In this document: piece after piece, positions 45,262-57,399 of the stretch
Layout: each line of letters opens with the position of its first letter
Position numbering within the stretch: position 1 is the first letter of the stretch
Assembly: GCA_033182465.1 (NCBI GenBank)
Contig: CP137330.1
Coordinates: forward strand, 1,468,501-1,532,500
Direction: 5' to 3'
Source: Sanghuangporus weigelae
Lineage: Eukaryota; Basidiomycota; Agaricomycetes; Hymenochaetales; Hymenochaetaceae
DNA length: 64,000 bases
Program-made: the position numbers and the translations under genes
The notes under the pieces: model-generated
Told to the model about the DNA's origin: nothing
Database searches by the model: none
The model's input: only the letters and a program-made list of their open reading frames with translations

Positions 45262-47917
45262 ATGGCGACGGTGAACTATTCTGCACCGCCAGTGCCTCCG
45301 AGACCGTACAGCAGCCAGGCGGCACCATCACCGCCTCCGCCAATACCGCCATTGCCGCCCGGATTTCGTGACCGTGAAGAAGAGCCGGAGCCCCTGGCCG
45401 CACCACGTCCACAGCGTCTTAATCCGGACTTACCAGCTGATGTGCGTGTAATCGCCAATGTTGGTATAAATTTCTGATTACTTTACCGTAGATGGCACGT
45501 AGTCTCGACGAGCAGCTCGCATACAACAGCAACGGCGACGCTCCTCAACCACAGCCCATCAACATTAATATGGCCATCAATCACGCTCCAGGCTTCGTTT
45601 TCCCTGGCGCACCACCACCACCTCCCTCCTACGGTTCTCCTCCCATGTCCGTTATGGGCTCGCCGTCGCTCCCAATGCCGCAGATTCGAGCAGATGATGA
45701 CGGGCTCTCTGGTCAGATGGGCGGTTTGTCCATCAACGGAGGCTACGGAGCACCACCTCCGCCTAGGCAAAGAGCAGTCAGTAATGTGTCGCCAGGATTA
45801 CCTATTCCGCAATTTCGTGAAGGAGATTCAAGACAGAGGACATACAGTACAGCCGGCCCTCCACCTCCTAACTACAATGCGCCGCCATTTACAATGTCCC
45901 CGCCGCCAATGAATGCCGTTCCTCGTTCTCTAACCTCCGTAGCGCGATCAACGTCGACCGCATCTCCCAGTCTAACCACGCCGCTTCCAACGGTTGCTTC
46001 TCTCCAAGCTGCACTTCCTGCCATCGAGTCTCCGACCGCGGATGTCAGTAGCAGAGTAGCATGGATACGCGATGTATTGCTCCTCGTGAATCGGTCCACT
46101 GCAGTTGCGAACAAGAGACCGCCAATCAGCATCGACCCGATCCTAGGTCCTGTACGCATCACCGATCCAGCCCTGCAACGGCTCGCCGACACTGTTTTGC
46201 CGCTCTTGATTTCCTTAGCTCCTGGCGCTCCGCAACAGGGCGAGCAGCTTGCGCAGCCTCTCGCTGAGGCTCTACATATGCGTGCTTCTCTCACGGCTAC
46301 TGGCGCTTTCCCATCATACCTTCCGCAGAATCAGCGCACCGCATTTCGGGAGTTTGAAGCCGCTGCTCGCTCGGGATATTCACCAGCTTCGTGGTTCAAA
46401 CTCGGCAGAGACTACGAATCATTCAATGATCTGAGACACGCGGTTGATTGTTTCGATCGTGGTTCTCGAGCTGGAGATGAGAGCTGCTTGTATAGGCTTG
46501 GAATGGCAAATCTTTTGGGTCAACTTGGAATGCCGCAGGATTTTGCGAAGGCCCTGCCGATGCTCCAAAGAGCCGCTACGCTGGCGACCATCAATGTACC
46601 TCAGCCGGCGTACGTGTATGCTCTGATTCTTCTCGGAGACACGACCGTTCTCCCTCTCCAGGCCCCAATTCCTTCCCGTCTGATCAATCCTCTGGTGCCC
46701 CAAGGGTCAAATGCTCAGCTCGAAGCGCGCACGCATCTCGAGCGGGCAGCATACCTTCATTTCACTCCAGTAAGCAACTCTTCTCTAGACTTCGAAGAAC
46801 GCATTCTAAGTCGGTGTTTCTCTACAGGCTCAGTACAAGATTGGACACGCCTACGAGTTTGCAGAACCACCGTTCCCGTTTGATGCATTGCTCAGCGTGC
46901 AGTATTACTCTCTAGCAAGTCAGGCGGGTGAACCTGAGGCGGACTTGGCTTTGAGTCGCTGGTTCCTCTGCGGATCAGAGGGTACTGGAAGCGGTGATGG
47001 ATTCAAGAGAGATGAAAGTCTCGCGTTTATCTTTGGTGAGAAAGCCGCGAAGAAAGGTAAGTATTGTGTGCATTCTCCTATTGTAGCTGCCGGACATTCA
47101 TGTTGCTGTTGCACAATTAGGCTTGCCATCGGCAGAATTTGCCATGGGTTATTACTTTGAAGTAGGCGTCGGCTGTGAGCCAAATGTCGAGAAGGCTCTT
47201 AGCTGGTACGAACTGGCTGCAAGCCATGGCAGCAATGATGCGGCACAGCGCTTGACGGAACTGAAGAAAGGCAGTGCCCTGGCACTTACGCGACAAGAGC
47301 ATGAGGCGATCACTGAGAATAAACTCGTGCGGAAGCGAACGCAAGCGAAAGCGCGCTCTGATGCGTCGGGCGCGCATCATCCGGCTGCGTCGGTACGTCG
47401 AGGCGATGCAAATCAGGTCGTCGAGGGTATACGGAAGAATTCCCTTCGGCCTCAACCTCGTCATTCATCCCTCGGTGCTACGGCTGGTCACCAGTCTCCT
47501 CCTCCGCCTATGCCTGCTATGCCAGCGATGCCTTCAATGCAAGCTATGCCAAGTGCATCAGGACCAGCCCCGGCTTCCATTTCTCAGGATCCCGCCGCAC
47601 GATTACGCGATCGTCCACGCTATTCACTTGTTGATCCGGGCTCAAAACCATCTTCGCCATCGCCTCCGGGTGCAGGTCCCCATCGCGTGGCTTCGGCGTC
47701 GGGAGGAGGTGCCGGCGGACGTTTACTGTCAGGACCAGCACCAGGAGGGTACTCACAAGGTCTGGTGCCAAATCCGCAGAGACCGGTTGGACAAACCCCG
47801 AGTCCGGCGGCTTCACCTCCAGAGTCTGGATCCGCTGGACGTGCAAAGTACAGCACGTTTGAAGAGATGGGTGTCCAAGGAGGAAGAGCGGAGGACAAGG
47901 ACTGTGTGATCATGTAG
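45262..47917 (+). CDS. Sel1-repeat chitin synthase activator, SKT5/CHS4-like, prenylated
   Basis: Four exons (45262-45447, 45492-46769, 46828-47056, 47121-47917) give about 829 aa. The start MATVNYSAPPVPPRPYSS opens a long Pro-rich, disordered region. From about residue 330 to 620 there are Sel1-like (TPR-related) repeats such as PASWFKLGRDYESFNDLRHAVDC, and ASQAGEPEADLALSRWFLCG and SAEFAMGYYFEVGVGCEPN further on. The tail is again Pro/Ser-rich and ends in CVIM, a CaaX farnesylation box. In yeast, Skt5/Chs4 binds and activates chitin synthase at the bud neck and is farnesylated. The combination of Sel1 repeats and CaaX supports the same membrane-linked role in septum and cell-wall chitin synthesis. 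Frames are intact. Confidence 0.88.
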
Positions 47918-49306
47918 AGTAAGTTGTAGTATGTGCCTTTGAGCCGTTCTCTTTCTTGTTTCGAGACATATACCCACTCTGCCCTTCGGATTAATAATAC
48001 GCATCTTGGACTTTGGAATCCCTTCCTCCATAAAGAATTGCTTTCTACGCCTTTTCTGACTTTCTCCACTTAAACTGTCTACGAAGCTGACAAACACAGG
48101 TCTCTTGTATGCCCAATAATGTAAAAGCCGGAGTTAATTTAACCAATGATTGATTCTTCGATATGTGATGTTGTTCAATTCGTCTTACAGACCCTGTGTT
48201 GTCCCGTGGATCACACATTCGACCAGTCATCTTTGAAGGCCACTAGCATGCTACAATCCGGCCTAGCCGAATATTGTGCTTGGGGTGACGGACTAGCTTT
48301 TGGAGATTACGCCTGAAAACGAACACGAGTAACCCTGCTGGCGTACTATTGGGGTACTTGTACATTTGCTTCGTATGATCCGAACTGTACTAATTAACCC
48401 CCAATCCCTTACTGTCTATGAACAGTTGACGGCTTCAATCCGAACTTCCTATAGTGATCGGCATGGAAGCCTCATGGAGAGCAGCATTTGCTTTTCAAGG
48501 CACGTAAACTGATGAAGAAAATATAAACTATGACTTTGTTCATTTATATCGGCGTCGTCTGCGCGCTTATTTCAGGAGTTCATATTCTCATTAATTCCAA
48601 TCGGTCTATACCATTCATCGTTTCTCAACGGAGTTCGCAGTACAATACAGGAAGTGTCGTCTTAGGAATTATGAGCGGTCTACAGTAAACATCAGTAGGA
48701 ACTAACCGTTACCATCGTTGTTAGGCAGTAGGTCTGAGCATGCAAATGCTCCAAGTCGGTCATTCCATGGGTAGTCAGACCCGAGCCCGCCTGCTGCATC
48801 ACCAGGATAAGTGAATAGCCAGTCTCCCTCGTCACAGTCGTGTTGGCTGCAGAGAAGTCATCGACGGAGACAAATGGTAAAAAATGGGAGTTACAAACGC
48901 GTAGCCTGATAATTTCATTGAGAACATAATACGAAATCAGATATGACATTTATGTTTAGGACATTACAAACATACCGACACAGGCCGTACAAGGGTCGGG
49001 GCCGAAACTGGGTATCTTGCCATCCTAGTCTGGTCCAAGACGAATACATTATATATACTCCTCCAGGTGTGCGCTAGTAACAAAAGAAAGGCCAAGTTAC
49101 ACATCTTTTGATTACGTGCAGCCAGCCAGGATGTATTCAACAATGCTTCGCTAGAATATGACAGAGCTGTATGTGTCTCCTGCCCAAGTAGCCCAATAAG
49201 ATAAGCCGAAGAACTTGACAGGTGCGATTATAACGCGCTTAAAGTTACGTGTCCGAGCGGTTTGTGGCATTCTATGGCATAGCTACTGATACACTACATA
49301 GAGACG
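47918..49306. other. Gene-free stretch
   Basis: 3' flank of the SKT5-like gene and unassigned DNA. A possible two-exon minus-strand ORF at 48,702-49,049 was considered and set aside. Nothing else supported. Confidence 0.35.
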
Positions 49307-49314
49307 GGTGCAAC

Positions 49315-49836
49315 TAGGGCTCCGACCGTATGCGTATACAAAGGTCTGAAAATTTTGACGTTTACGGCTTATACGCCGTATACGGGAGCTAAGGTCCCGT
49401 GTCTCCCGGTAGCATAGAATTAAGTATGTTTTATACCATTTTTAGTGATTTGGTAGATCACTTACTTGAAAAGTATATTCCCGGGCTACCAAAATGAGGA
49501 AGGGACTGCCGAATTCAATACAATACTGTTCCCACGCATCTCCTTTCTATCACGGTCCACTGAATTTGTCCGCTGCGCCCTTCCTGGCAAGGGTGAACAA
49601 CTTGAAAGTGCGGTAAGCGCTATGTAAGGTCCAGATAACTTAGACTGAGCATATTCAACTCATTTATTTCTATTCTACATTTTCTGTCCTGTAACTGCCG
49701 TATACGGCGTATTCCCCGTATACGGGCTGTCCGTATCCGTATAACGGTCTAAAATACGGGCGTATATGAACGCCCGTATCCGTATGAAAGTTTTTTTATA
49801 CGACCGTACCCGTATACGGATACGGTCGGAGTTCTA
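49315..49836. mobile_element. Non-autonomous hAT-type MITE (522 bp)
   Basis: Terminal repeats TAGGGCTCCGACCGTAT and (minus strand) TAGAACTCCGACCGTAT are flanked by a perfect 8-bp duplication GGTGCAAC (49307-49314 and 49837-49844), the target-site size of the hAT superfamily. Both ends are packed with short CCGTATACGG-type palindromes, as expected of subterminal transposase sites. The centre encodes nothing. The terminal sequence matches the element at 57,213-58,923. Confidence 0.88.
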
Positions 49837-49988
49837 GGTGCAACTGAAACAGAAGGTGTCGGTGTGCTAAAGATAGAGAAGTCCCGAATCCAGTGTCATG
49901 AGTTGGACTGGCTCCATCTTCCATGAAAGCCGTCGAGAAAAAGAAGGCTACATATCACTCACGGGAGGCTTTAGAGGACCCCCGACGA

Positions 49989-50471
49989 TACTGATAGATC
50001 CCTCTGCCTGATCCGGATACAACCTGCCAAAATTCGGACCCTCAACCCTCTGTAAACCCGGATATTTTTTGCAAAATTTTCGCTTCAACCCCCCAAAATT
50101 TCCGGATAAGGGGCATATCAGGTCGGGTCAAGCCTCTGCCAATCCGGATATGGGTTGCCAAGCGTGATGTTGTCTGACTAACAGTACTGGTTGGAATACA
50201 AAAAATCAATGTAGTCAATTCAATTCAATTGAACAGGACAGGATGTACAGGATCGAAACACCAAGACACAGTAGTCTAGTTTATCTATACAAGTACTACA
50301 GGTGCTGACAAAGCCGGATATGCCACGCCCCTTTTGGAACCCTCTGCCTGAATCCGGTCACATTTGCCCTAACCGGCCACCGACTCCCTGCAAATCCGGT
50401 CAAAACCGGGCGCGTCAGCGCCCGGAAATCCGGATACGGACCCCCAAATCTGGCAGAGGCATCTATCAGTA
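49989..50471. mobile_element. 483-bp TIR element inserted in the left TIR of the Argonaute-carrying element
   Basis: Ends are TACTGATAGATCCCTCTGCC and, on the minus strand, TACTGATAGATGCCTCTGCC. The interior repeats ATCCGGATA-type motifs, including a CG-rich hairpin near 50,405. The uninterrupted right TIR of the host element acts as a paralogous empty site and shows that the two halves of the left TIR were once adjacent. The exact duplication is ambiguous (AT or TA). Confidence 0.7.
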
Positions 50472-51052
50472 TTCACTGCGTTCCATAGGTTTGTACAGTA
50501 ATGTCTCTTAGAATACATTATTTAAGCTACACGTGCCTACAAGACGAGTTTGTAGCGCAGATCACTGTAGATCTTGTAGTCTCTTAAAATCATAATATCA
50601 TAAGCTAGAAGATTCAAGTAGATGGCATCTCTTATCCTAGATGATTTCTTGTAGACTGGCCCACCTGTTACATTCTAGTATCTTGTAGATGAACTACTGT
50701 CTCTCGATGAGAATTTTTACCTCAACTTTCCAACACTAAGTAGCAACTTATAGCAAGTGATCTTCATTTCCATATTCAGAGCACAAATCAATCTTGAATT
50801 CACATTAATTACCCCATATAATTACATATTGCTATTCATCGCTATCAGCCAGTTTAGCAAGCATACCATGATCATTTAACGCATGGCGTACATCGAATGT
50901 AATGGTGGAGGTGAAGGTGGAGATGGAGGGAGATCACATTCACTGTGTGCGGAAAAAATGTGAGAGAGATTGTAACACACGCAAATTGTAAAGCAGCACC
51001 TTCACCTTCTTGTTGCCACCGAGCTGAGCAAATGCAAATAAGATACTGAGAT

Positions 51053-52325
51053 ATGGGGGCATCCAGTTCGCAAAGCCTTCAGAGTTCAGAGCTTAAACGC
51101 CTTGCATTCATGGTCTTAAAGGATGGGAACATAGAAGAGTCCAACAGCTCGCTTGAGGTGCAGGTGCGCGAGGCAGTCAAGGCACCGCTTGGAAAGTGCC
51201 GGGCATGTGGCATGAGCGTCAATCCAGACTTCATCATACAAGTGATCCAGCTCCACCACCCGAGTCGAGAGGATCTGCACCGTGACGAGGATGTGGACAA
51301 AGTATCAAGCTTGTTCGAGTCGCTTGCCTCAGTTGTTCTCGCCCTCATGTCAAACAAAGATAATCACATCTATGCGGGACTCCGCCGGTACTCTGAGATC
51401 AGTATCTGGCCTTATTGAGAACATGCTTGACAAAGAAGCCATGGTCAGTATCTGGCCAATCTCGTGCTTAAGATTAACACGAAGCTCAACGGGATCAACG
51501 ATCGGCTGGAGCCTGCTTCCCTGAAATGGCTGGCAAACACGATGGTGGTCGGGTTCGATGTGATTAAGCTGGATGGGAAAGCAGTCAAGGGTGCGCCTGG
51601 TACCGCGGCGGTTGCAGCGTCGTGCGACATGAACTTCGTGCAATACCATGCGAGCGTCTCATTCAAGTTGCAGGGGCTGGAGGAGGAAGTGAGTGTATTT
51701 TCTTATGCTCTGATGCAAGTGACTAACACAGGCATTCGGATGGCCAGCACGCGCGGATCATGACCGCTGAGATCAAGCAGCTGAAGCATTCAGTGAGTTG
51801 AAGAAATACAAGCCGAAGCTGACTTACGTCGCTTGTAGCAGGGGTCACCAGACTTGGTTCTACCCGATGAAGGCAGAAGATGTGGACAGGATCTTGTACT
51901 CTCTGGCGGAACCGGTCATAGACCAGAAGAGCATTATTGACTACGATTTCTACTTGCAGGCTCACACGAGCACGCAAAGTATCGCTCATGCGGCTCACTA
52001 CACGGTCCTCCATGAAGACGACGAGTTCTCTCCCGATGCTCTGCAGCAAGGCATCAACGACACTTCGTACCTCTGGGCGGCGTCCACGAACAGCGTGAGC
52101 TTGGTACCACCAGTCTATTGGGCAAGTCAGGCACGCGCTCGCACACGCTTATACTTGTGCAAAGTGATGTCGTCTGCTGAGAGAAGTAAGGAGGCCAGGA
52201 TGTCGGCTCAGGATGTCATTGGTAAGGCAAAGGGACTCTGGAGGGACGGAGTCTCAGGTGGCAGAGGACGGGTGGCAGAGGATGATGGTGGAGGAAGAAA
52301 GAGAGACGTGATGATGCAAGGGTGA
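51053..52325 (+). pseudogene. Argonaute-like MID-PIWI relic (QDE-2/AGO family)
   Basis: The ATG at 51053 opens a segment like the Argonaute MID domain (VVLALMSNKDNHIYAGLRR). Further on come LVLKINTKLNGINDRLEP and MVVGFDVIKL, matching the start of PIWI with its first catalytic Asp. A short block SDGQHARIM resembles the RDG.S.GQ motif (next Asp) with a deletion. DYDFYLQAHTSTQS and VSLVPPVYWASQARARTRLYL are the typical PIWI end, but the catalytic His position is Ser. N and PAZ domains are absent and some 45 residues before the second Asp are missing. One possible intron is 51388-51438, which joins phases but omits about 25 family residues; otherwise two frameshifts must be assumed. The region near 51,790 also changes frame. 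It cannot be a working slicer. Confidence 0.78.
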
Positions 52326-52622
52326 GAAGTGAAGTGGACAACTTGAAGTCATGACCGGCTTAATATTACAGTAGATGATATAGTATCCTCTGGTGAATCT
52401 CTTCTAGTGTTGCTATATTAATCTACTCAGTTGTTCAGTCTGTCTGTCTATTTTATTTTCATGTAGTATCTTCACACATGACATACACAATGCTACGGTA
52501 GATTCAGTTTTCTGACCCGACTGAACGATCTTGTATATTCTTGCTATCACAACTACTGTAATCTATCGGACATCCTCTAGAATCTCATGGAACGCAGTGA
52601 TTGTCGGGGGTCCTGGCTTTAG

Positions 52623-54713
52623 GTGTAAAAGAGGAATTGTACGGTATAACCGATGAATGTCAATTCAATTATGTAATGTACCTTGCGTTCGACTCCCAAA
52701 ACATATTCTCTCGGGATCTCCCGATTTCCTTTTTGATGCAGGATTTAGATGATTTCTTGCTGGTTAGCAGGATATTCCTGGTTTAGCTACAATTATGATA
52801 AAAGACGCGAGCTTTGTCCTTGCGTCGGAAGTGATTAGCGCATGGGTATGTACTGTATGAGTACTGTATGTACATGTATTTATCTTCTTCACATTTCCTT
52901 GGTGCTAGATGCCGGAAAAGAAATTCATTACTGTTCATTACATGTACGTATTTCTCGGCTCGGACGCGATAACGCTGGGCCGATCGAACGATGCGTGATG
53001 ACGAATTCTCATACTTACCATCCGACCATCTTATTATTTATTCATGTCTTCGCGTCGTTTGCTTCAGTTTCTTTGCCGATCTGACCAGTGCATGATAAAC
53101 AGATGCCGAGACCTTTAATCTTTGAATTCTATATTGCTCGTTATCAGCACAGCTTCGCAAGTGCGACACTAAATCGTGCCTAGGATCTTTGAATATGATG
53201 AAGTTGGACGGACGTCATATAGGATGATCAAAATTGCCGACTTACCGGTTCGAGAAGCTCTCTAAAACTTTCTTACAGTGTGAACTCGTTCATCCTCAAA
53301 CAAACATGAGACTTAATGGATAAAACGGTGGAAACCAAACGAAGGTGGTTGTGAAGCTCTTTCGTTGCGATTATTACCGAGGGGAACTTGGGGATTCGAG
53401 GAATGTGAACTGCAAAAGAATGTACATTACCTATCGACGACTCCAAGCCCAAGACGTATGCGTATGATAGTTTAGTAGTTGGAGCGTCTGAGACGAAAAA
53501 CAGCAACTGCCACTGTACTAAGTCTTAGCAATTAATAGCATGCGGCCGCCTCAGCACTCTTGGCTACCTTGATGTTGATTCGATGTTCCGATACGTCCGC
53601 TTACATTGTAAAGATTCGATGGGACAGTATGACCGTCTCAGAAAAAAAGAATGTTATTATAAATGTTCTACGTGACGAATTTCTATTTACCTGAATCATA
53701 ATAATGCGAACTGGGCCAGTATGTCCGTGGCTGTAATCCGACGAGGATAGCGCGTGAGGCTGGGTCCTGACTAGGTAGAAGAAGAGCTGAAGCAGACACC
53801 AGGTACGATAAGAACAGAATAAGGGCTAGACAACGGATGTGACGATCATTAATATTGTCCAACACAACGTTACGCATGCACGGCAAAGACGGAATGCACG
53901 CGTCTCCGACGCTCTGCTACCAAGATTTCCTTCCTACCTAAGAATGGAGATCGCACTACGCCGTGGGGGCGAATGGACAGCTGACAGATGCTTGTTCGTC
54001 GCAAGAGAAAAATGAAATTCACACAGTCTGGACCCTCCCGTACCATCCAGTACTAGTGCCAGCTTCGAAGATCAACCGGGAGCTAGACAGGTGATTGCCT
54101 AGGAGACCACCGACATGCACAGGCTGGTGTCGGATAATTGCAAACGACTCGAAGTCGTGAGATGCAAGCACAAGGAGAGAGGAAGCGGAAACTTTAATTA
54201 GAACTACGCACAAGGTGAAGGGCGGCCCGCTTCAATCTGGTGCCTGTGTGTGAAGCGGAAGCTGATGAGAGGACAGGGTCCAGTCTCAAAGTGAGATGCT
54301 GTCGCGGTTGTGGAGTGAGGTACGAAATGAGAGAACGTCCGATGTCGAAGGTACTGATTCCAACGAAAATGGCTTCGGATGAAGGTGTATGAATCGCATA
54401 CCAGTTGTGAGCGATAACGACGCGTGACAGACGTGTGGCAAAAGAGGAATCCAGACCTTCCGTAAGCCGCGATCGGATCGGCCCGGGACGAAAACTTCCA
54501 AACACAGCCTTTGGGAGGTCGGGCAGCCGATAACATCGATCTTGGCAAGAATAGTAATATTTATTTCGAGAGATATACTCGCCCGATTTGATTGGCCGAT
54601 AGCGCTTCTTTGATACCTCCTTTCCTCAAAAGGCCCGCCCGTCTGCTACTCATTCTTCTTCTCCGTCTTCCACCACCTTCGCCGCCCTTTTCGAGCGAGC
54701 GGTTATATCAATC
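52623..54713. other. Gene-free stretch
   Basis: No supported gene on either strand. Minus-strand frames around 54,194-54,548 overlap in several phases without domain signals. A CT-rich tract at 54,640-54,700 lies just before the ammonium transporter start and is probably its leader. Confidence 0.4.
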
Positions 54714-56567
54714 ATGGTCAACGTCTCTTACGACGCGTGTAAGTGTCCTCCGCCCGCTTCTCGTCCAGTCCTCACCCGCCCATCTCTAGCTGGAAGTCTC
54801 GTCTATCATCCCGATGATGGTACCGAGGATGTCGTCTACGACCTCGGCGACATGGCCTGGATCATTGCTGCCACCGCTCTCGTGTGGATCATGACTCCTG
54901 GTCTTGGCTTTTTCTACTCTGGTCTCCTACGTCGCAAAAATGCTCTGTCTATGATATTCCTCTCCGTTGGTGTCCTTGCAGTGGTGTCCTTCCAGGTAAA
55001 TGATCCGTCTTGACGTCTCTTCCTTCCCTGCTAAACGTGTCGATACAGTGGTTCTGGTGGGGTTTCTCGTTAGCATTCTCAGAAACTGGCTCCGCCTTTA
55101 TCGGCGACCTTAAATACTTCGCCTTGAAGGATGTCCTCGCTCAGCCGTCCATTGGCTCAACACGCATCCCTTCTCTCTTGTTCTGTCTGTACCAGCTTAT
55201 GTTCGCTGCTATTACGTGAGTATCCGATCCGGAATCTGATTTCGTTGCCTCTGTGTATGTTCGATCTCTGCCTACTTCGCGTGCTGACTTTGGATTCGTT
55301 TCGTCTAGCCCTATGTTGGCTATTGGCGCGTTCGCTGAACATTCGCGTGTCGGCCCTATCTTCGTCTTCACTTTCGTGTGGGCAACGCTTGTATACGACC
55401 CGATTGCGTGCTGGACCTGGAATTCAAATGGTTGGTCCTTTGTTATGGGTGGTCTCGACTTCGCCGGAGGAACGCCCGTCCATATCTCTTCTGGAACGGC
55501 CGCACTTGCCATCGCTATCTATCTTGGCAAGCGCAGAGGTTACGGAACCGAGCGTTTGGCTTACAAGCCCCACAATACATCCTACGTCGTACTTGGCACA
55601 GTCCTCCTGTGGTTTGGATGGTTCGGCTTCAACGGCGGAAGTGTGAGTACCTTGATACTGGCGAGAGTTTGACTGATTGTTTTTGTGGCAGGCTCTCTCA
55701 TCCAATCTTCGAGCAGTGCAAGCGTGCATTGTAACAAACCTCGCTGCATCTGTCGGCGGTCTTACTTGGATGCTATGGGATTGGCGTCTTGAACGCAAAT
55801 GGTCGGCTGTAGGATTCTGCTCAGGAGCTATCTCCGGGCTTGTTGCAATCACTCCCGGCTCAGGTTTCGTCGGTGCGCCAGCGGCCGTAGCCTTCGGTTT
55901 TCTGGGTGGTACTGCCTGCAACTTTGCTACCCAGCTTAAGTTCATCTTCGGATACGATGAGACCCTCGATATCTTTGCTGTCCATGCCATCGGAGGCATT
56001 GTAGGAAACGTGTGTTCATAACTCTATCTTATTAGTATCGTGTCTTGACCTTTGGTACCGTCCAGATCTGTACGGCACTCTTCGCTCAGGCATCGGTCGC
56101 CGGCTTTGACGGCATTGCGGAAATCGACGGAGGCTGGTTCGATCACCACTGGGTACAGCTTGGCTATCAGATTGCTGATTCAGCAGCTGGCTTCGGATAC
56201 TCTTTCGTTATGACAACTATTATCCTTTGGATCCTCCACTTCATCCCCGGCCTACGTCTGCGCTGCGATGAGGAGACAGAAATTCTTGGTGTTGATGATG
56301 CTGAACTCGGCGAGGTAAGATTGGTTATTGCATCTATCTAGCCGGATAACTGATGGGATATTCTTTTCCTTTAAGTTCGCGTACGACTACGTTGGCTTGG
56401 ATGCTGAAATTGGTGCCGGCCTTCCCCATAGCGCATCCGGTCCCGGCGGACCGCACGCTGATGTATCACCTTTTGGTGCAGTTGGTGGCGGACGTGAGCC
56501 GCCGCATCTCCACGTACCTGCGAAACGTGATAGTAGCAGCGATGGCGGAGAAAAGACAGCGTCTTGA
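54714..56567 (+). CDS. Ammonium transporter, Amt/Mep family
   Basis: Seven exons (54714-54738, 54790-54995, 55049-55215, 55309-55642, 55692-56009, 56066-56314, 56376-56567) give about 496 aa with consistent phases. The N-terminal part MAWIIAATALVWIMTPGLGFFYSGLLRRKNA is split here only for description: it is the classic first helix with the LGFFYSGL signature. The pore twin-histidine motifs are both present, in DFAGGTPVHISSG and FAVHAIGGIVGN. Hydrophobic segments fit eleven membrane helices, followed by a hydrophilic cytoplasmic tail rich in Pro, Gly and Ser. It imports ammonium at the plasma membrane; Mep2-type members also act in nitrogen sensing, which cannot be decided here. Intact. Confidence 0.95.
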
Positions 56568-57110
56568 GCGCGTTGGGACTTTCTGTTTAGATCGCGATCT
56601 TGTTACTTCCTTCTTAATTGTATGTGCTTTGTTGCGGTTCCTAATGTTATGTTGTTCTTAAGTGATGCCTCTGCTCCGTACCACTTCCCGCGTTATGCTA
56701 ATCTTTCACACATAATTATTTGCCCGTTGTGTAGGAGTTAGGAGATTTGTGCATCCCCTTGTCACGTGCTCATATATATCTAATTCGGTATGGAGATCAT
56801 TGATTGGCAGATTTACACCTGATGCATCCACAAGAGCAATTAAGTATGGACTCCATTGATCAGATCTCCAAGCCCCCACCGTGTTGGTCGAGTCGGAGTA
56901 TCTCCCTGATGTGACAGAAGTCGTGGTGAGAGATAATTTCGTGTACGAGGGATCTCTGGCCGTATGGTACGACTTAACATGGAGTAAGACAACAGTCAGA
57001 CCTCGTATTCGTCCCACACGACGTCGTACGCGATGAACCGAAAGAACCCAGAGCGAGAGTAGAAGTCCGAGAGCGCGTTACCACGTTGACAGGAAATGCC
57101 CGTCAATATT
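56568..57110. other. 3' flank and unassigned DNA
   Basis: No supported gene. A minus-strand frame (57017-56706) has no recognisable feature. Confidence 0.35.
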
Positions 57111-57399
57111 GAATCATTTTTTCAAACTTAATGGAGTTCTTATCTGGGACGAATATCGTTACATTTTGCATCACATCTGGGACATCATCGGCCAACACGG
57201 CGGCTCATCAAGTAGGGTTCCGACCGTATCGTATACGGATACGGCCGTATAATTAAGACTCTATACGGATACGGCCGTATAGATACGACCGTATATTTGA
57301 GTGCTCAGACCTTTATACGCATACGGGAGGCCCGTATACGGCTTATATGGCGCATACGGCAGCATACTTTCTTAGAAAAAATAATTAAAATAATTATAC

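Larger units (their letters stand above)
49975..52614. mobile_element. TIR element with 8-bp TSD carrying an Argonaute fragment
   Basis: The left end AGGACCCCCGACGAT and right end (minus strand) AGGACCCCCGACAAT are followed on both sides by CACTGCGTTCCAT, so the terminal repeats reach about 28 bp. The left one is interrupted by a 483-bp MITE. Perfect 8-bp direct repeats GGCTTTAG flank it (49967-49974 and 52615-52622). TIRs plus an 8-bp duplication point to hAT-type transposition. The only coding content is the Argonaute-like relic at 51,053-52,325; no transposase is seen. It looks like a non-autonomous element that captured host gene sequence. Confidence 0.8.

Noticed and set aside
45224-45770. 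Antisense frames over the Pro-rich start of the SKT5-like gene
   Set aside because: GC-rich codon-biased shadows of the real exon on the opposite strand.
48702-49049. Possible two-exon minus-strand gene encoding 72 residues (exons 49049-48976 and 48846-48702)
   Set aside because: Splice sites and phase fit, but the putative ATG directly follows a TATATA box, leaving no room for a transcript leader, and an alternative frame is equally open. No family recognised.
54194-54548. Overlapping minus-strand frames of about 70-114 codons before the ammonium transporter
   Set aside because: Three different phases are open over the same bases with no domain, so none is favoured.
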